Source: Bacillus sp. sid0103
GTDB taxonomy: Bacteria > Bacillota > Bacilli > Bacillales_B > DSM-18226
Direction: 5' to 3'
Assembly: GCF_019219025.1 (NCBI RefSeq)
Contig: NZ_JAHUWN010000014.1
Span: 62,001 to 126,000 of the forward strand
DNA length: 64,000 nt
Shown here: positions 8,332 to 17,440 of the stretch, piece after piece
Layout of the letters: every line of letters begins with the position of its first letter
Numbering within the stretch: position 1 is the stretch's first letter
Notes under the pieces: model-generated
What the model was told of the DNA's origin: nothing
Database searches by the model: none
What the model saw: only the letters and a program-made list of their open reading frames with translations
Made by a program: the position numbers and the translations under genes

Positions 8332-8808
8332 TTATTTCCTAGTAAAGCCCTCTTCTTGTAAAAATTCCCTAGCTTCCTCATAGGTATCGAATGTTGCATC
8401 AAGGTTTAACCCAAAATAAATATTCCATGATTCATTTTCTTCCACTAGAATGAGGAGATTATTTTCGCTATCTATCCAGCGCTCTTCTTTTGAATCGCCA
8501 ATAATGGCTTCTTCACCAGCCGTTACCTCGACAGGAGAGAGTGATTGAATGGATTCCATTAACAACTTACGAAGTTGGTCTTCGGTGAAATCACGGATAT
8601 TTACCAACCCTTTTTCGTCCGTGTCATAATTGTCCAGCATCCCAGCATAAACAAATCCATTTCCGTTTGGGTGTAAGTGGTATACAATGTTTTTCTTATC
8701 TGTGACACTGCCTTCGAATTGAAAATTGACTCGTCCCATAGAAACATTTTTTCGTTCCAATTCAGGGAACGATTCTATTATTGCTAACTTTTCATCATAT
8801 GTAAGCAT
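8332..8808 (-). CDS. Conserved hypothetical cytosolic protein, 158 residues
   Basis: An acidic soluble protein (MLTYDEKLAIIESFPELERK..) with mixed alpha/beta character and no membrane segment or cysteine. The C-terminus, FGLNLDATFDTYEEAREFLQ, resembles a short repeat seen in many uncharacterised Bacillus proteins. The ATG is preceded by GGAGGA. I cannot assign a function. It is monocistronic. Confidence 0.7.
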   Translation of the reverse strand: MLTYDEKLAIIESFPELERKNVSMGRVNFQFEGSVTDKKNIVYHLHPNGNGFVYAGMLDNYDTDEKGLVNIRDFTEDQLRKLLMESIQSLSPVEVTAGEEAIIGDSKEERWIDSENNLLILVEENESWNIYFGLNLDATFDTYEEAREFLQEEGFTRK

Positions 8809-8919
8809 AGTTTCCTCCGTCTATTTAAATAAAACCTCTTTCATCATACAGATATTTTACCCAAACGTAAATTCTTTAAGAAAACTATTGTTGAGGGAAA
8901 CGTTATTTTTGAGAAAATA

Positions 8920-8954
8920 TTGGAAATTTTTTATCATTTAGTGTAAAATTACAC
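8920..8954 (+). promoter_or_regulatory. Candidate promoter with a dyad over the -10 box
   Basis: TTGGAA, an 18-base spacer and TAAAAT (8944-8949) form a plausible promoter for the large membrane protein gene. An inverted repeat GTGTAA-AA-TTACAC (8941-8954) covers the -10 box and could bind a repressor. Confidence 0.4.
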
Positions 8955-9009
8955 AATAAAGGGAAATTTGATACCATTACCATTTTGGTCAGTTTGGGGG
9001 TAGGTTTTC

Positions 9010-12000
9010 ATGGATTCAAATATTAGGGAAGAGCATCGGAAAATCTTTAGAAAAGAGTTATTCACACTCCGCGAGGAAGGTTATCTTTCTGAAGCAATCG
9101 TCGACAAGGTTGCAAGTGCACATTATAAGTACCATAAGGATATATTAGAAATGGAGGCCAAACCTTCTGAATATGAAGCAAGTGTGCCGATCCATCCTTC
9201 GATACCTCAAAAACCTCAAAAAGTAAAGAAAACAATGACACCTGAAGAAATTAGGGAAAGAAATATTACATGGTTATTAAACATTGGTGTAATCTTCTTA
9301 TTAATTGGAGGGTTGTTTGTAGCAACAAGTAATTGGGAATCGATGACAAGTATTATGAAAAGTGGATCGATAGCAATTGTAGCTTTATTATTTTACGGAA
9401 TTGCTTTTTTAACAAAAAAAATAATAAAAATAGAAAAGACAGCTTTTGCATTTAGTGTTCTAGGAAGTTTATTTTTGCCCATTTTTATTCTTTCGCTTGG
9501 ATGGTTTGGGTTATTAGGTTCATATTTATCCATATCTGGGGAAGGGCGTTATCTACTCGGAATGCTCGGTAGTTTGCTGCCGGTCATCGTGTATTATTTA
9601 TTTGCAAAAAACTTGTCTTCAAGATTATTCGTTTGGTTTTCCTTTGTTTCTATATCTATAGGAATGGCGTTTCTATTAGCTAGTTTTCATCTAAAGATGG
9701 ATTTCTTTTACCTAGGTATGATGGTTTTCAATGCTAGTTTAATTTTTGTGTATCATCAGTTCAAGAACAAGGAATCATTCAAATTATTTACAAATGAATT
9801 TATTCCTTATGTACAAGTAAATCTGATTTTGTGTACACTATTTATGCTTTTTTTATACGATAATGAGGTCCTATACAGCTTCAACCTGCTGTTAACTGCA
9901 ATTATTTATTTATCGATGATGTATGTAAGCGGTCGAAAAGAATATCATTTCATTTTTAGTGTCATGATTGTCTATGGAGCTTATCAATTGATTGAGCATA
10001 GTTTCCTTAATTATTTTGGAGAGATTATTTATGCATTAATCGGTTTTGGAATGGTGTTCGTTCCCAAAGCTTTGAATGATAAATTTACATTAAATAAAGC
10101 ATTCCAATACACAAGTGCTGTGATTTCTGGTTTAGCCTTTATTTATATAAGCCTTGAAGGAATTTTCCTGCGTGCAGGGACTCCATCGATTGTGCTTATG
10201 CTGGCCTATTTTATCATTGCCGTAAACTTTATTTATTTGTCCCATCATGGTTCAAGAGAGTTGTTTCCATATTTAGGCGCGGTTTTTGCGGCTTCTGGCT
10301 TGTTTGAAACTATCGCATTATTAACAGAGCCATTCGATACCATCCATTTTTCTCTGCAGTTATCCATTACGGGGTTTATCCTATTTAATATTTTAGGCAT
10401 AGCACAACTTTCAAAGTACGTAAAGATTATTCAGATTGCCTCTAGAGATGTCGGTTTGTCGATCATGGGGCTTGCTATGTTGACGGCGATTTCGTTGATA
10501 TTATGGTGGGAACTTGGTGTCATGCTATTACTCTTTATGGCTGCTGCTTATCTAGTTTATAAAAAGGAAACAAGGATTTTTCTTAAGGAAGGCGCTTTAT
10601 GGATTATTCCTAGTTTACTAGGTTTTTCAATGGCAGCCTTTGGAGAAGAATTGAATAGTAATTTTTCTGTGTATCTTAATGAATATGGGTACGGAATTAA
10701 TTTTGCTACAGGGGCAATCCTGGTTTTATTAACAAGCTTTATATGGAAAATGGCTGGGGAGAAGCATTTAGATAAAAACTCTTTATATACCTCTCAGGCA
10801 TTCTACACACTTTCCATTTTCCATGCTTTGTTTAATCCGATGAATCATCTATGGGCTCAGCCACTTGTAATGTTGGTTGGAATCGGAATGTATTATTATT
10901 TGTATAAAAAAATTGGTACAAAGTGGGTCCCATATTTAGTAAGTATCGCTGTACTGCTCACGTATTTTTCTATCATACAAGCCATTTTGCTGAAATTTAC
11001 TTTAAGTCATACCATAAATTCACTAATCGCTTCTATTAGTGCAGTGATCACGCTTCTAATCGCCTATATCAGTCGAAAAAATGACTTGAACTTGTCAAAT
11101 GCGTTTGGATGTGTAGGACACAGCATATATCCACTAGAGCTATTATTTACATGGTTTGCTTTTCAGAAAGACTCTGTTTACAGCTTTATCTTGGCGTTGT
11201 TTGTATATGCTTTTAGCACAAAATTGACGAAGGTAGAATGGAAAATTAAAGGTTTTCTCTATGGCAGTTTTACTACCGTATTCTTTATTGTTTCAACAGG
11301 GTTTGACTTAGTATACAATTTTGATTTTGGATACTATGAGTTTCCGATCACGAGTTGTGTTATTCTTTTATTTGCTTTACTTGCCAAGGATGAGTTTAAG
11401 AAACGGACAGCTTATTATTTAGTTCCATTTTCCATAATTGGGATTGTGTTTACTGTCATTACCTATCCGTTTGATATGCTGCCATATCTTGTCACACTTG
11501 TCTATACATTTGGGATACTGTTTTATTTGCATAAAATCAATTGGGATGTTTTAGGGGCTATTCCATTAATCTTAGCTTTTATTGCGACTATTGAGTTCAC
11601 ACATCAAGGTGAATTAGCTGCGCTGGTAAAAATGCTATTAACTGGAGGTTTAGGGATCGTTCTGTCGATTGTTGGTCAGTTCGTTTATAAAAAGTTAATC
11701 ATATATAGTCCAAAGCTTATTCAAACAAAACTAGACGGATATACACTGGTTTCATTGATGTTTTTCGCTCTTATGTACACATTTGGTCATGAATACATTT
11801 GGGGGCATGCTTTGCCAGGCGTGCTAATCTCGGTTTCTCTTTTGTTGCAAAGAAAAAGAGTTCCAGAACGTTTCTGTGTTCTTATGACGATACTTGGCGG
11901 AGCCTATTTATTACAACCATACTATTCACTTATGGCAGAGCTAAATATTCCGTCACTATGGGAGCGGGAAGTGATAGTCCTCCCATTTATTATTCTTATT

Positions 12001-12417
12001 ATTTTTATTCGACGTTGTTTAAAGGGTCGATATACCGATATTACAAAAGTTGTTCAATGGGGAGTTCTAATTATCGTTTCCCTGTTATTAATACAAGATG
12101 GCTTAGCTAGCAACACAATTTATGATGCTATTATCATCGGGACACTATCCTTGTTGTCGCTGTTTTCTGGTATGTTCTTACAAATAAAATCATATTTCTT
12201 TGTGGGAGCTGGCGTTTTATTACTAAACGTATTTCTGCAAACAAGACCCTACTGGGGGAATATGCCGTGGTGGTTCTATTTATTAATTGCTGGACTACTA
12301 TTAATTACTGTTGCAAGCTTTAATGAATGGAATAAGCAAAAAGTAAATAAAGGAGAAACAACCTTTATTATGACTATTAAGGAAAAAGTAATCGAGAAAA
12401 TGAAAAAGTGGGATTAG
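9010..12417 (+). CDS. Very large polytopic membrane protein, 1135 residues
   Basis: After a soluble N-terminal stretch (1-85, with a Pro-rich linker near 58-75) the protein is almost entirely hydrophobic helices, by eye around thirty. The first helices (ITWLLNIGVIFLLIGGLFVATSNWESMTSIMK split by short loops) resemble the DUF2157-type opening with its conserved W and K. No catalytic motif, transporter signature or large extracellular domain is visible. The C-terminus ends in a basic amphipathic tail (KEKVIEKMKKWD). The ATG follows GGGGGTAGG. It stands alone. Function is unknown; a scaffold or lipid or cell envelope role would be speculation. Confidence 0.85.
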   Translation: MDSNIREEHRKIFRKELFTLREEGYLSEAIVDKVASAHYKYHKDILEMEAKPSEYEASVPIHPSIPQKPQKVKKTMTPEEIRERNITWLLNIGVIFLLIGGLFVATSNWESMTSIMKSGSIAIVALLFYGIAFLTKKIIKIEKTAFAFSVLGSLFLPIFILSLGWFGLLGSYLSISGEGRYLLGMLGSLLPVIVYYLFAKNLSSRLFVWFSFVSISIGMAFLLASFHLKMDFFYLGMMVFNASLIFVYHQFKNKESFKLFTNEFIPYVQVNLILCTLFMLFLYDNEVLYSFNLLLTAIIYLSMMYVSGRKEYHFIFSVMIVYGAYQLIEHSFLNYFGEIIYALIGFGMVFVPKALNDKFTLNKAFQYTSAVISGLAFIYISLEGIFLRAGTPSIVLMLAYFIIAVNFIYLSHHGSRELFPYLGAVFAASGLFETIALLTEPFDTIHFSLQLSITGFILFNILGIAQLSKYVKIIQIASRDVGLSIMGLAMLTAISLILWWELGVMLLLFMAAAYLVYKKETRIFLKEGALWIIPSLLGFSMAAFGEELNSNFSVYLNEYGYGINFATGAILVLLTSFIWKMAGEKHLDKNSLYTSQAFYTLSIFHALFNPMNHLWAQPLVMLVGIGMYYYLYKKIGTKWVPYLVSIAVLLTYFSIIQAILLKFTLSHTINSLIASISAVITLLIAYISRKNDLNLSNAFGCVGHSIYPLELLFTWFAFQKDSVYSFILALFVYAFSTKLTKVEWKIKGFLYGSFTTVFFIVSTGFDLVYNFDFGYYEFPITSCVILLFALLAKDEFKKRTAYYLVPFSIIGIVFTVITYPFDMLPYLVTLVYTFGILFYLHKINWDVLGAIPLILAFIATIEFTHQGELAALVKMLLTGGLGIVLSIVGQFVYKKLIIYSPKLIQTKLDGYTLVSLMFFALMYTFGHEYIWGHALPGVLISVSLLLQRKRVPERFCVLMTILGGAYLLQPYYSLMAELNIPSLWEREVIVLPFIILIIFIRRCLKGRYTDITKVVQWGVLIIVSLLLIQDGLASNTIYDAIIIGTLSLLSLFSGMFLQIKSYFFVGAGVLLLNVFLQTRPYWGNMPWWFYLLIAGLLLITVASFNEWNKQKVNKGETTFIMTIKEKVIEKMKKWD

Positions 12418-12447
12418 TTGCGAATACTTTGCTCGGTATGCTTTTAA

Positions 12448-12476
12448 TTGAAGGTTCATCTAAGAAATGTTATAAT
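12448..12476 (+). promoter_or_regulatory. Strong sigma-A promoter of the antiporter leader
   Basis: TTGAAG, a 17-base spacer and TATAAT, with an extended -10 TGT. The predicted start near 12483 leaves a 140-base leader before the antiporter gene. Confidence 0.7.
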
Positions 12477-12482
12477 AGTATT

Positions 12483-12600
12483 AATAAAATATCTGTTGTT
12501 TTTGGAGGAGCCTGTCACCAAGGGATTATTATGTCCTTTGGTTGACAGGCTTTTTATGTATTTCAAAAGGGGTCTGTTAAAATACAGACCCTTTTATTTT
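12483..12600 (+). ncRNA. Two-hairpin leader RNA or small RNA upstream of the antiporter
   Basis: Hairpin 1 (12509-12551; AGCCTGTCA-CCAAGG pairing with CCTTTGG-TTGACAGGCT) is followed by TTTTTAT. Hairpin 2 (12565-12595; GGGTCTGT-N6-ACAGACCC) is flanked by AAAA and TTTTATTTTT. Both look like terminators and both sit between a good promoter and the antiporter. This suggests premature termination control or a separate small RNA. I did not match it to a known riboswitch class. Confidence 0.45.
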
Positions 12601-12623
12601 TGAATAAAAGGAGTGGAGATTGA

Positions 12624-13784
12624 ATGGATTTAATTTTAGATTTAGCGATCATTTTATTTGCCTCAAAGATTGCTGGGGATATAAGCGTTAAATTAGGTCA
12701 GCCGTCCGTTTTAGGAAAGTTATTAATTGGTATTATTATAGGACCAGCTGTTTTGGGGCTGATTTCTAATACGAAAACATTAACCGATCTAAGCCAGATT
12801 GGCGTTATCTTGTTGATGTTTATAGCTGGTATTGAGACTAATATTCAACAATTCAGACGCACATGGATGGCTGCAACATTAGTAGGATTCAGTGGGATTA
12901 TTTTTCCATTAATTTTAGGTTCCCTTGCAGGGATCGTGATGAATCTGACACTAATTGAAGCCTTATTTTTAGGTTTATTACTATCCGCAACGAGTGTAAG
13001 TATTTCCGTTCAAGCACTTAAAGAGTTAAATAAGCTTCAATCAAAAGCAGGAACAACCATTTTAGGCGCAGCAGTCATAGATGATGTCGTTGTAATCATT
13101 GCCTTGGCATTCCTAATGAGTATGGCTGGCGGAGAAGTAAATTTGAGTATGATGATCATAAAAAAGGTACTCTTTTTCACAGTTGCAATAATGGTTGCTT
13201 GGAAGGTGGTTCCGTGGATATTAAGGAAATTCGCACCATTAAAGGTCACAGAATCGCTCGTCTCAGCTGCATTAATTATTTGCTTCGTGTTTGTTTATGC
13301 AGCGGAATTATCAGGTGTCGCGGGAATTATTGGTGCCTATATCGCCGGGGTTGCCATTAGTCAGACTGACTATAAACAGAAAATATTTAAGAAAGTAGAA
13401 ACCATCAGCTATTCTATTTTTGTTCCTGTATTTTTTACATCGATTGGGTTGTCAGTAACCTTTGATGGAATCTTTCAACATTTTGGGCTCATAATTGGTC
13501 TTAGTATTCTTGCTATTTTAACCAAGTTATTCGGTGCTGCCGCAGGTGCTAAATTAGCAAGATTTTCTTGGGAAAATTCACTTGGAATTGGTGCTGCTAT
13601 GGTTTCACGCGGCGAGGTTGCGTTAATTATTGCGACGATTGGCTTAGAAACAAAGTTAATCCCCCAGGAACTTTTTGCCGTAATAATAATAGTAGTGTTA
13701 GTTACAACGATCGTCACACCGCCGATGATGAAGTACTTTTTCCATCAGGGTGATAAACGAGCAAAGATGAAAAACACTGCATGA
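12624..13784 (+). CDS. CPA2 family sodium (potassium)/proton antiporter, NapA/GerN-like
   Basis: A 386-residue integral membrane protein with about 12 helices over its whole length and no C-terminal nucleotide-binding domain, like NapA and GerN. The two-helix core motif IDDVVVIIALAFL (Asp-Asp, near 152) holds the ion-binding aspartates. Other family landmarks are QPSVLGKLLIGIIIGP and SRGEVALIIATIGLE. It should exchange a monovalent cation for protons across the cytoplasmic membrane. AAAGGAGTGGAG precedes the ATG. Expression may be set by the two-hairpin leader. Confidence 0.9.
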   Translation: MDLILDLAIILFASKIAGDISVKLGQPSVLGKLLIGIIIGPAVLGLISNTKTLTDLSQIGVILLMFIAGIETNIQQFRRTWMAATLVGFSGIIFPLILGSLAGIVMNLTLIEALFLGLLLSATSVSISVQALKELNKLQSKAGTTILGAAVIDDVVVIIALAFLMSMAGGEVNLSMMIIKKVLFFTVAIMVAWKVVPWILRKFAPLKVTESLVSAALIICFVFVYAAELSGVAGIIGAYIAGVAISQTDYKQKIFKKVETISYSIFVPVFFTSIGLSVTFDGIFQHFGLIIGLSILAILTKLFGAAAGAKLARFSWENSLGIGAAMVSRGEVALIIATIGLETKLIPQELFAVIIIVVLVTTIVTPPMMKYFFHQGDKRAKMKNTA

Positions 13785-13906
13785 TCCAACTAAGTACTAG
13801 TCTATTCTCTTTTTTTAAGATTAATTGAAATGGTACGCCCATAAATTCAATGGGAAAAACGAATGATTTATCAAAGAAATACAAACTAACATTCAGGAGG
13901 TTAGAA

Positions 13907-14035
13907 ATGGGTACTGTATTAATCGATATCGACAAATTACTAGAAGCAACATCAAATCTAACAACTGAGAAAAATAATCAAAAAGTGAAAAAAATTGAAA
14001 TTGACCTTTTACTTGAAAATACCCGAGATTGGTAA
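13907..14035 (+). CDS. Small hypothetical protein, 42 residues
   Basis: The ATG at 13907 has a perfect AGGAGG six bases upstream; the 19-codon extension upstream has none. The product, MGTVLIDIDKLLEATSNLTT.., is charged with no membrane helix. A terminator follows at once. Function unknown; the good ribosome site and terminator argue that it is expressed. Confidence 0.6.
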   Translation: MGTVLIDIDKLLEATSNLTTEKNNQKVKKIEIDLLLENTRDW

Positions 14036-14065
14036 AATAATATTTTTGATACGATAATTTTTCAG

Positions 14066-14095
14066 AATGCCTTCATAAAAATGGAGGCATTTTTA
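14066..14095 (+). terminator. Terminator after the 42-residue gene
   Basis: AATGCCTTCAT-AAAA-ATGGAGGCATT followed by TTTATTT. Confidence 0.8.
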
Positions 14096-14271
14096 TTTGT
14101 AAATAATCGGTAATCGATATGAAACAATGGCTATACAATTATGCTGCTTTAAAGCGAAAAAATATTTTATCCATATCTATTGCATTTCCTTCAAAAAAAT
14201 ACTAGAATAATTTTTAATATATTTAATTTTTTGAAAATTGGTATTTTGCTATTTAAGGGGGATTTAGCTAA

Positions 14272-15270
14272 ATGAAGAGAAATGGAAAAGTATTATCGAT
14301 TGCATTAGCAGGAATGATGCTGCTAGCAGGGTGCAGTAGTAAAGAATCAGCAGGCGGATCAGAAAAAGGGGGAGCAGATAAGGAGTTCAAAGTAGGAATT
14401 ACTCAGTTTGCACCACATCCATCTTTAGATGCTGCGACAGAGGGTTTTAAAAAGGCCCTTAAAGATAAAGGGATTAAGGTAAGCTATGATGAACAAAATG
14501 CTCAGGCAGATATGAACAACACGCAAACAATTGCTAATAATTTTGTTGGGGACAAAGTCGATTTAATCTTTGCGAATGCTACGCCAAGTGCAACAGCAGC
14601 ATTGAATGCAACAAAGGATATTCCGATTATCTTCACATCGGTGACTGACCCCGTTGGAGCTGGTTTGGTTGAGGCCTTTGATAAACCTGGGAAGAACATT
14701 ACTGGTACTACTGATAACCATCCAGAAGCAACAAAGAAAACCATTAGCTTTATTACAGACGAAGTAAAAGCGAAAAATATTGGAGTTATTTATAACTCTG
14801 GTGAACAAAATTCAGTTGTTCAGGTTGATGAAGTCGAAAAGATTGCCAAAGAGAAGAGTGCTAAACTTGTAAAAGTATCTGTTTCTACTACAGCAGAAGT
14901 GAAGCAAGCAGCAGAATCATTAATTGGCCGTGTGGATGCCATTTACATTCCAACCGACAATACTGTTGTTACTGCACTTGATTCAGTCATTGCTGTTGCA
15001 AATAACAAGAAAATCCCGCTTTTTGTGGGTGAGCTTGATTCCATGAAAAAAGGCGCAGTTGCTGCAAGTGGGTTTAGCTATTTTGACCTTGGCTACCAAT
15101 CTGGTTTAATGGCAGCTGATATCTTAAGCGGAAAGAAAAAGGCATCTGAAATTCCAGTCGAACTTCCGAATAGCTTAAAGCTTGTCATTAATAAGAAGGC
15201 GGCTGAAGCACAAGGCTTAACAGTTATTGATGCTTGGAGCAGTTTGGGTGAATTTTACGAAGGTAATTAA
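14272..15270 (+). CDS. ABC transporter substrate-binding lipoprotein (ABC_sub_bind family)
   Basis: A 332-residue protein with a lipoprotein signal ending LLAGC (Cys at about 22), so it is anchored outside the membrane. The mature part has two alpha/beta lobes typical of PF04392 proteins (VGITQFAPHPSLDAATEGFKK.., GVIYNSGEQNS.., IYIPTDNTVV.., ASGFSYFDLGYQSGLMAADIL). Relatives include TrpX-type binding proteins for aromatic amino acids; the ligand is inferred only from that resemblance. AAGGGGGAT precedes the ATG. It is the first gene of a three-gene importer operon. Confidence 0.9.
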   Translation: MKRNGKVLSIALAGMMLLAGCSSKESAGGSEKGGADKEFKVGITQFAPHPSLDAATEGFKKALKDKGIKVSYDEQNAQADMNNTQTIANNFVGDKVDLIFANATPSATAALNATKDIPIIFTSVTDPVGAGLVEAFDKPGKNITGTTDNHPEATKKTISFITDEVKAKNIGVIYNSGEQNSVVQVDEVEKIAKEKSAKLVKVSVSTTAEVKQAAESLIGRVDAIYIPTDNTVVTALDSVIAVANNKKIPLFVGELDSMKKGAVAASGFSYFDLGYQSGLMAADILSGKKKASEIPVELPNSLKLVINKKAAEAQGLTVIDAWSSLGEFYEGN

Positions 15271-15280
15271 ATGACATATT

Positions 15281-15318
15281 TCAAAGAGGAGCCTTCATTT
15301 TGAAGGCTGCCTCTTTGA
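15281..15318 (+). other. Intercistronic stem-loop after the binding-protein gene
   Basis: A long stem (TCAAAGAGG, then GCCTTCA, with complements) has no strong T-tract. Such hairpins often protect the upstream mRNA so that binding protein is made in excess over permease and ATPase. Confidence 0.6.
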
Positions 15319-15390
15319 TACATACATAAGCATTGTATGGAGGTAAGCGTCAAAGACGCAGACTAAATGATTAAAGAAAGGATGAACTCA

Positions 15391-16413
15391 ATGTTTACAG
15401 CCATATTTGGATCATTTGAAGCAGGTATCATCTACGCGATTATGGCACTGGGCGTCTATCTTTCCTTTCGTATTCTGGATTTTCCAGATTTAACGGTTGA
15501 TGGTAGTTTTGTCACGGGAGCAGCTATTTCAGCGGTTATGATTGCAAATGGTACGGATCCATTTCTAGCAACAATCATGGCCCTATTTGCCGGTTTTGCA
15601 GCGGGTTGTTTAACGGGCCTTCTGCATACATTTGGAAAGATTAACAACTTACTTTCCGGTATTTTAATGATGATTGCACTCTATTCAATAAACCTGAGAA
15701 TTATGGGGCGTTCAAATATCCCTTTATTGAATATAGATACAGCTTTTACGAAAATCAGTGGATTTTTTGAAAAAACAGGAATAGATTCTTTTTTCAACAG
15801 TATTCTCTCGATGGTCGGTCTTGGTGATAGCCTGCCAGAAACATGGGGAATTCTTATTTTTATGATTATCGTTACATTTGTGATTAAATTCTTGACGGAT
15901 TTATTCTTGAAGACAGAAATTGGTCTTGCCATTAGGGCGACTGGAGATAATAAACGGATGATTCGGAGCTTTTCTGCTAATACCAATCTTCTAGTTGTGT
16001 TAGGATTAGGTCTTTCAAATGCATTAGTAGCATTTTCAGGAGCACTGATTGCCCAGCAAGGTGGATTTGCAGATGTAGGCATGGGAATTGGTATGATTGT
16101 CATTGGTCTTGCCTCTGTTATCATTGGCGAAGCCCTTTTTGGTACTAAAACAATTGCTCGTACAACTCTGGCTGTCATTGGCGGGTCTATTATTTATCGA
16201 ATCGTTGTTACGTTAGCCTTGCGTGTAGATTTCTTGGATCCAGGAGATATGAAGTTAATTACTGCACTTATTGTTATTATTGCACTTACAGCTCCAAAAA
16301 TCATTGAAGGTACTAAAGAGAAAAAGCGGAAAGCCCGTCGAAAATCAGAGCGAAAGAATATCATCCAGGCTAGCGCTCAAGCGAAAGGGGACAATCATGC
16401 TACACTTAAATGA
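15391..16413 (+). CDS. ABC transporter permease (LivH-like, partner of ABC_sub_bind proteins)
   Basis: A 340-residue protein with about nine membrane helices and the motif GLAIRATGDNKRMIRSFSANT, the cytoplasmic coupling region of this permease family, followed by LGLGLSNALVAFSGALIAQQGG. The C-terminus is a basic cytoplasmic tail. The ATG at 15391 has AAAGGA eight bases upstream; the upstream in-frame ATG at 15367 has no site. It overlaps the ATPase gene by 17 bases, which suggests coupled translation. It forms the membrane channel of the importer. Confidence 0.88.
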   Translation: MFTAIFGSFEAGIIYAIMALGVYLSFRILDFPDLTVDGSFVTGAAISAVMIANGTDPFLATIMALFAGFAAGCLTGLLHTFGKINNLLSGILMMIALYSINLRIMGRSNIPLLNIDTAFTKISGFFEKTGIDSFFNSILSMVGLGDSLPETWGILIFMIIVTFVIKFLTDLFLKTEIGLAIRATGDNKRMIRSFSANTNLLVVLGLGLSNALVAFSGALIAQQGGFADVGMGIGMIVIGLASVIIGEALFGTKTIARTTLAVIGGSIIYRIVVTLALRVDFLDPGDMKLITALIVIIALTAPKIIEGTKEKKRKARRKSERKNIIQASAQAKGDNHATLK

Positions 16414-17191
16414 AATTCACAAGATATTTAATGAAGGGACCCCGGATGAAAAAATCGCTATCGATCATGTGAATCTTACCCTTCAGCCTGGTGATTTTGT
16501 TACTGTAATTGGAAGTAATGGTGCAGGAAAATCAACATTAATGAATATTATTTCCGGTGTGTTAATCCCTGATGTCGGTGATGTTCATATTAACGGGAAA
16601 AATGTAACGAGCATGTCAGAATATAAGCGTTCAAAAATGATCGGACGTGTCTTCCAGGACCCCATGGCTGGAACGGCTCCAAGTATGACTATTGAAGAAA
16701 ATCTCGCGATGGCCTACTCTCGCAACAAACTGAGAACCCTCCGACAAGGGGTAACAAAAAAGCGACGTGATTATTTCCGTGAGGTACTAGAATCATTGCA
16801 CCTAGGACTTGAAAACCGACTGAGTGCGAAGGTCGGGCTATTATCAGGGGGAGAACGCCAAGCATTATCTTTGTTAATGGCAACCTTCACAGAGCCATCC
16901 ATCCTTCTCCTTGATGAACATACAGCAGCACTTGATCCTTCGAGGGCAGAATTAATTACAAACTTAACGAGAGAAATTGTTGATAAATATAAACTGACCA
17001 CGTTAATGGTTACCCATAACATGCAGCAAGCCATTGATTTAGGGAATCGTTTAATTATGATGGATAAGGGTCAAATTATTTTAGAAGTCAGTGAGGAAAA
17101 TAAGAAGCAGTTAACAATCGAAAGTTTATTAACGGAGTTTAAAAGGATACGTGGTGAACATATGGCAAGCGATCGGGCCATTCTATCCTAA
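16397..17191 (+). CDS. ABC transporter ATP-binding protein
   Basis: A 264-residue ATPase with all motifs in order: Walker A GSNGAGKST, Q-loop VFQDPMAG, signature LSGGERQALSL, Walker B SILLLDEHTAALDP and switch histidine in VTHNM. The ATG at 16397 follows AAAGGGGA; an open frame extends upstream but lies inside the permease gene. It powers uptake with the permease and binding protein before it. Family members of this operon type import amino acids or related small solutes. Confidence 0.9.
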   Translation: MLHLNEIHKIFNEGTPDEKIAIDHVNLTLQPGDFVTVIGSNGAGKSTLMNIISGVLIPDVGDVHINGKNVTSMSEYKRSKMIGRVFQDPMAGTAPSMTIEENLAMAYSRNKLRTLRQGVTKKRRDYFREVLESLHLGLENRLSAKVGLLSGGERQALSLLMATFTEPSILLLDEHTAALDPSRAELITNLTREIVDKYKLTTLMVTHNMQQAIDLGNRLIMMDKGQIILEVSEENKKQLTIESLLTEFKRIRGEHMASDRAILS

Positions 17192-17261
17192 GAGAAAAAA
17201 TTTTTTGAATATCTATTTTCTAATGATTGCGTTAAAAAATATTTCCAAAGTTATTAAGATA

Positions 17262-17292
17262 GAAACTTGCCGTAATGGGTAAGTTTCTTTTT
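17262..17292 (+). terminator. Terminator of the ABC importer operon
   Basis: GAAACTTGCC and GGGTAAGTTTC form a stem followed by TTTTTG. Confidence 0.75.
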
Positions 17293-17368
17293 GTTTTTAC
17301 GGGAAATATCACATCCATCCTCTTCTTGTCTTTAGTACAAAAAAGCGTTATTGCTTTACACCCTATTC

Positions 17369-17398
17369 TTGATAGGACAAGGAACCTTGGTTTAGAAT
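17369..17398 (+). promoter_or_regulatory. Promoter with inner dyad for the homogentisate operon
   Basis: TTGATA (17369-17374) and TAGAAT (17393-17398) are 18 bases apart. The spacer holds CAAGG-AA-CCTTG (17378-17389), a dyad between the two promoter boxes where a repressor could block polymerase. Confidence 0.5.
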
Positions 17399-17440
17399 TA
17401 ATTCTGAATATTATTACTTTTAGATAATGGGGGTTTCTAG

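Noticed and set aside
12483..12623. c-di-AMP (ydaO-type) riboswitch before the antiporter
   Set aside because: The leader lacks the conserved ydaO core blocks and is dominated by two simple hairpins.
15681..16178. 165-codon minus-strand frame opposite the ABC permease
   Set aside because: It is antisense to a well-supported gene, with low-complexity composition typical of the complement of a membrane protein.
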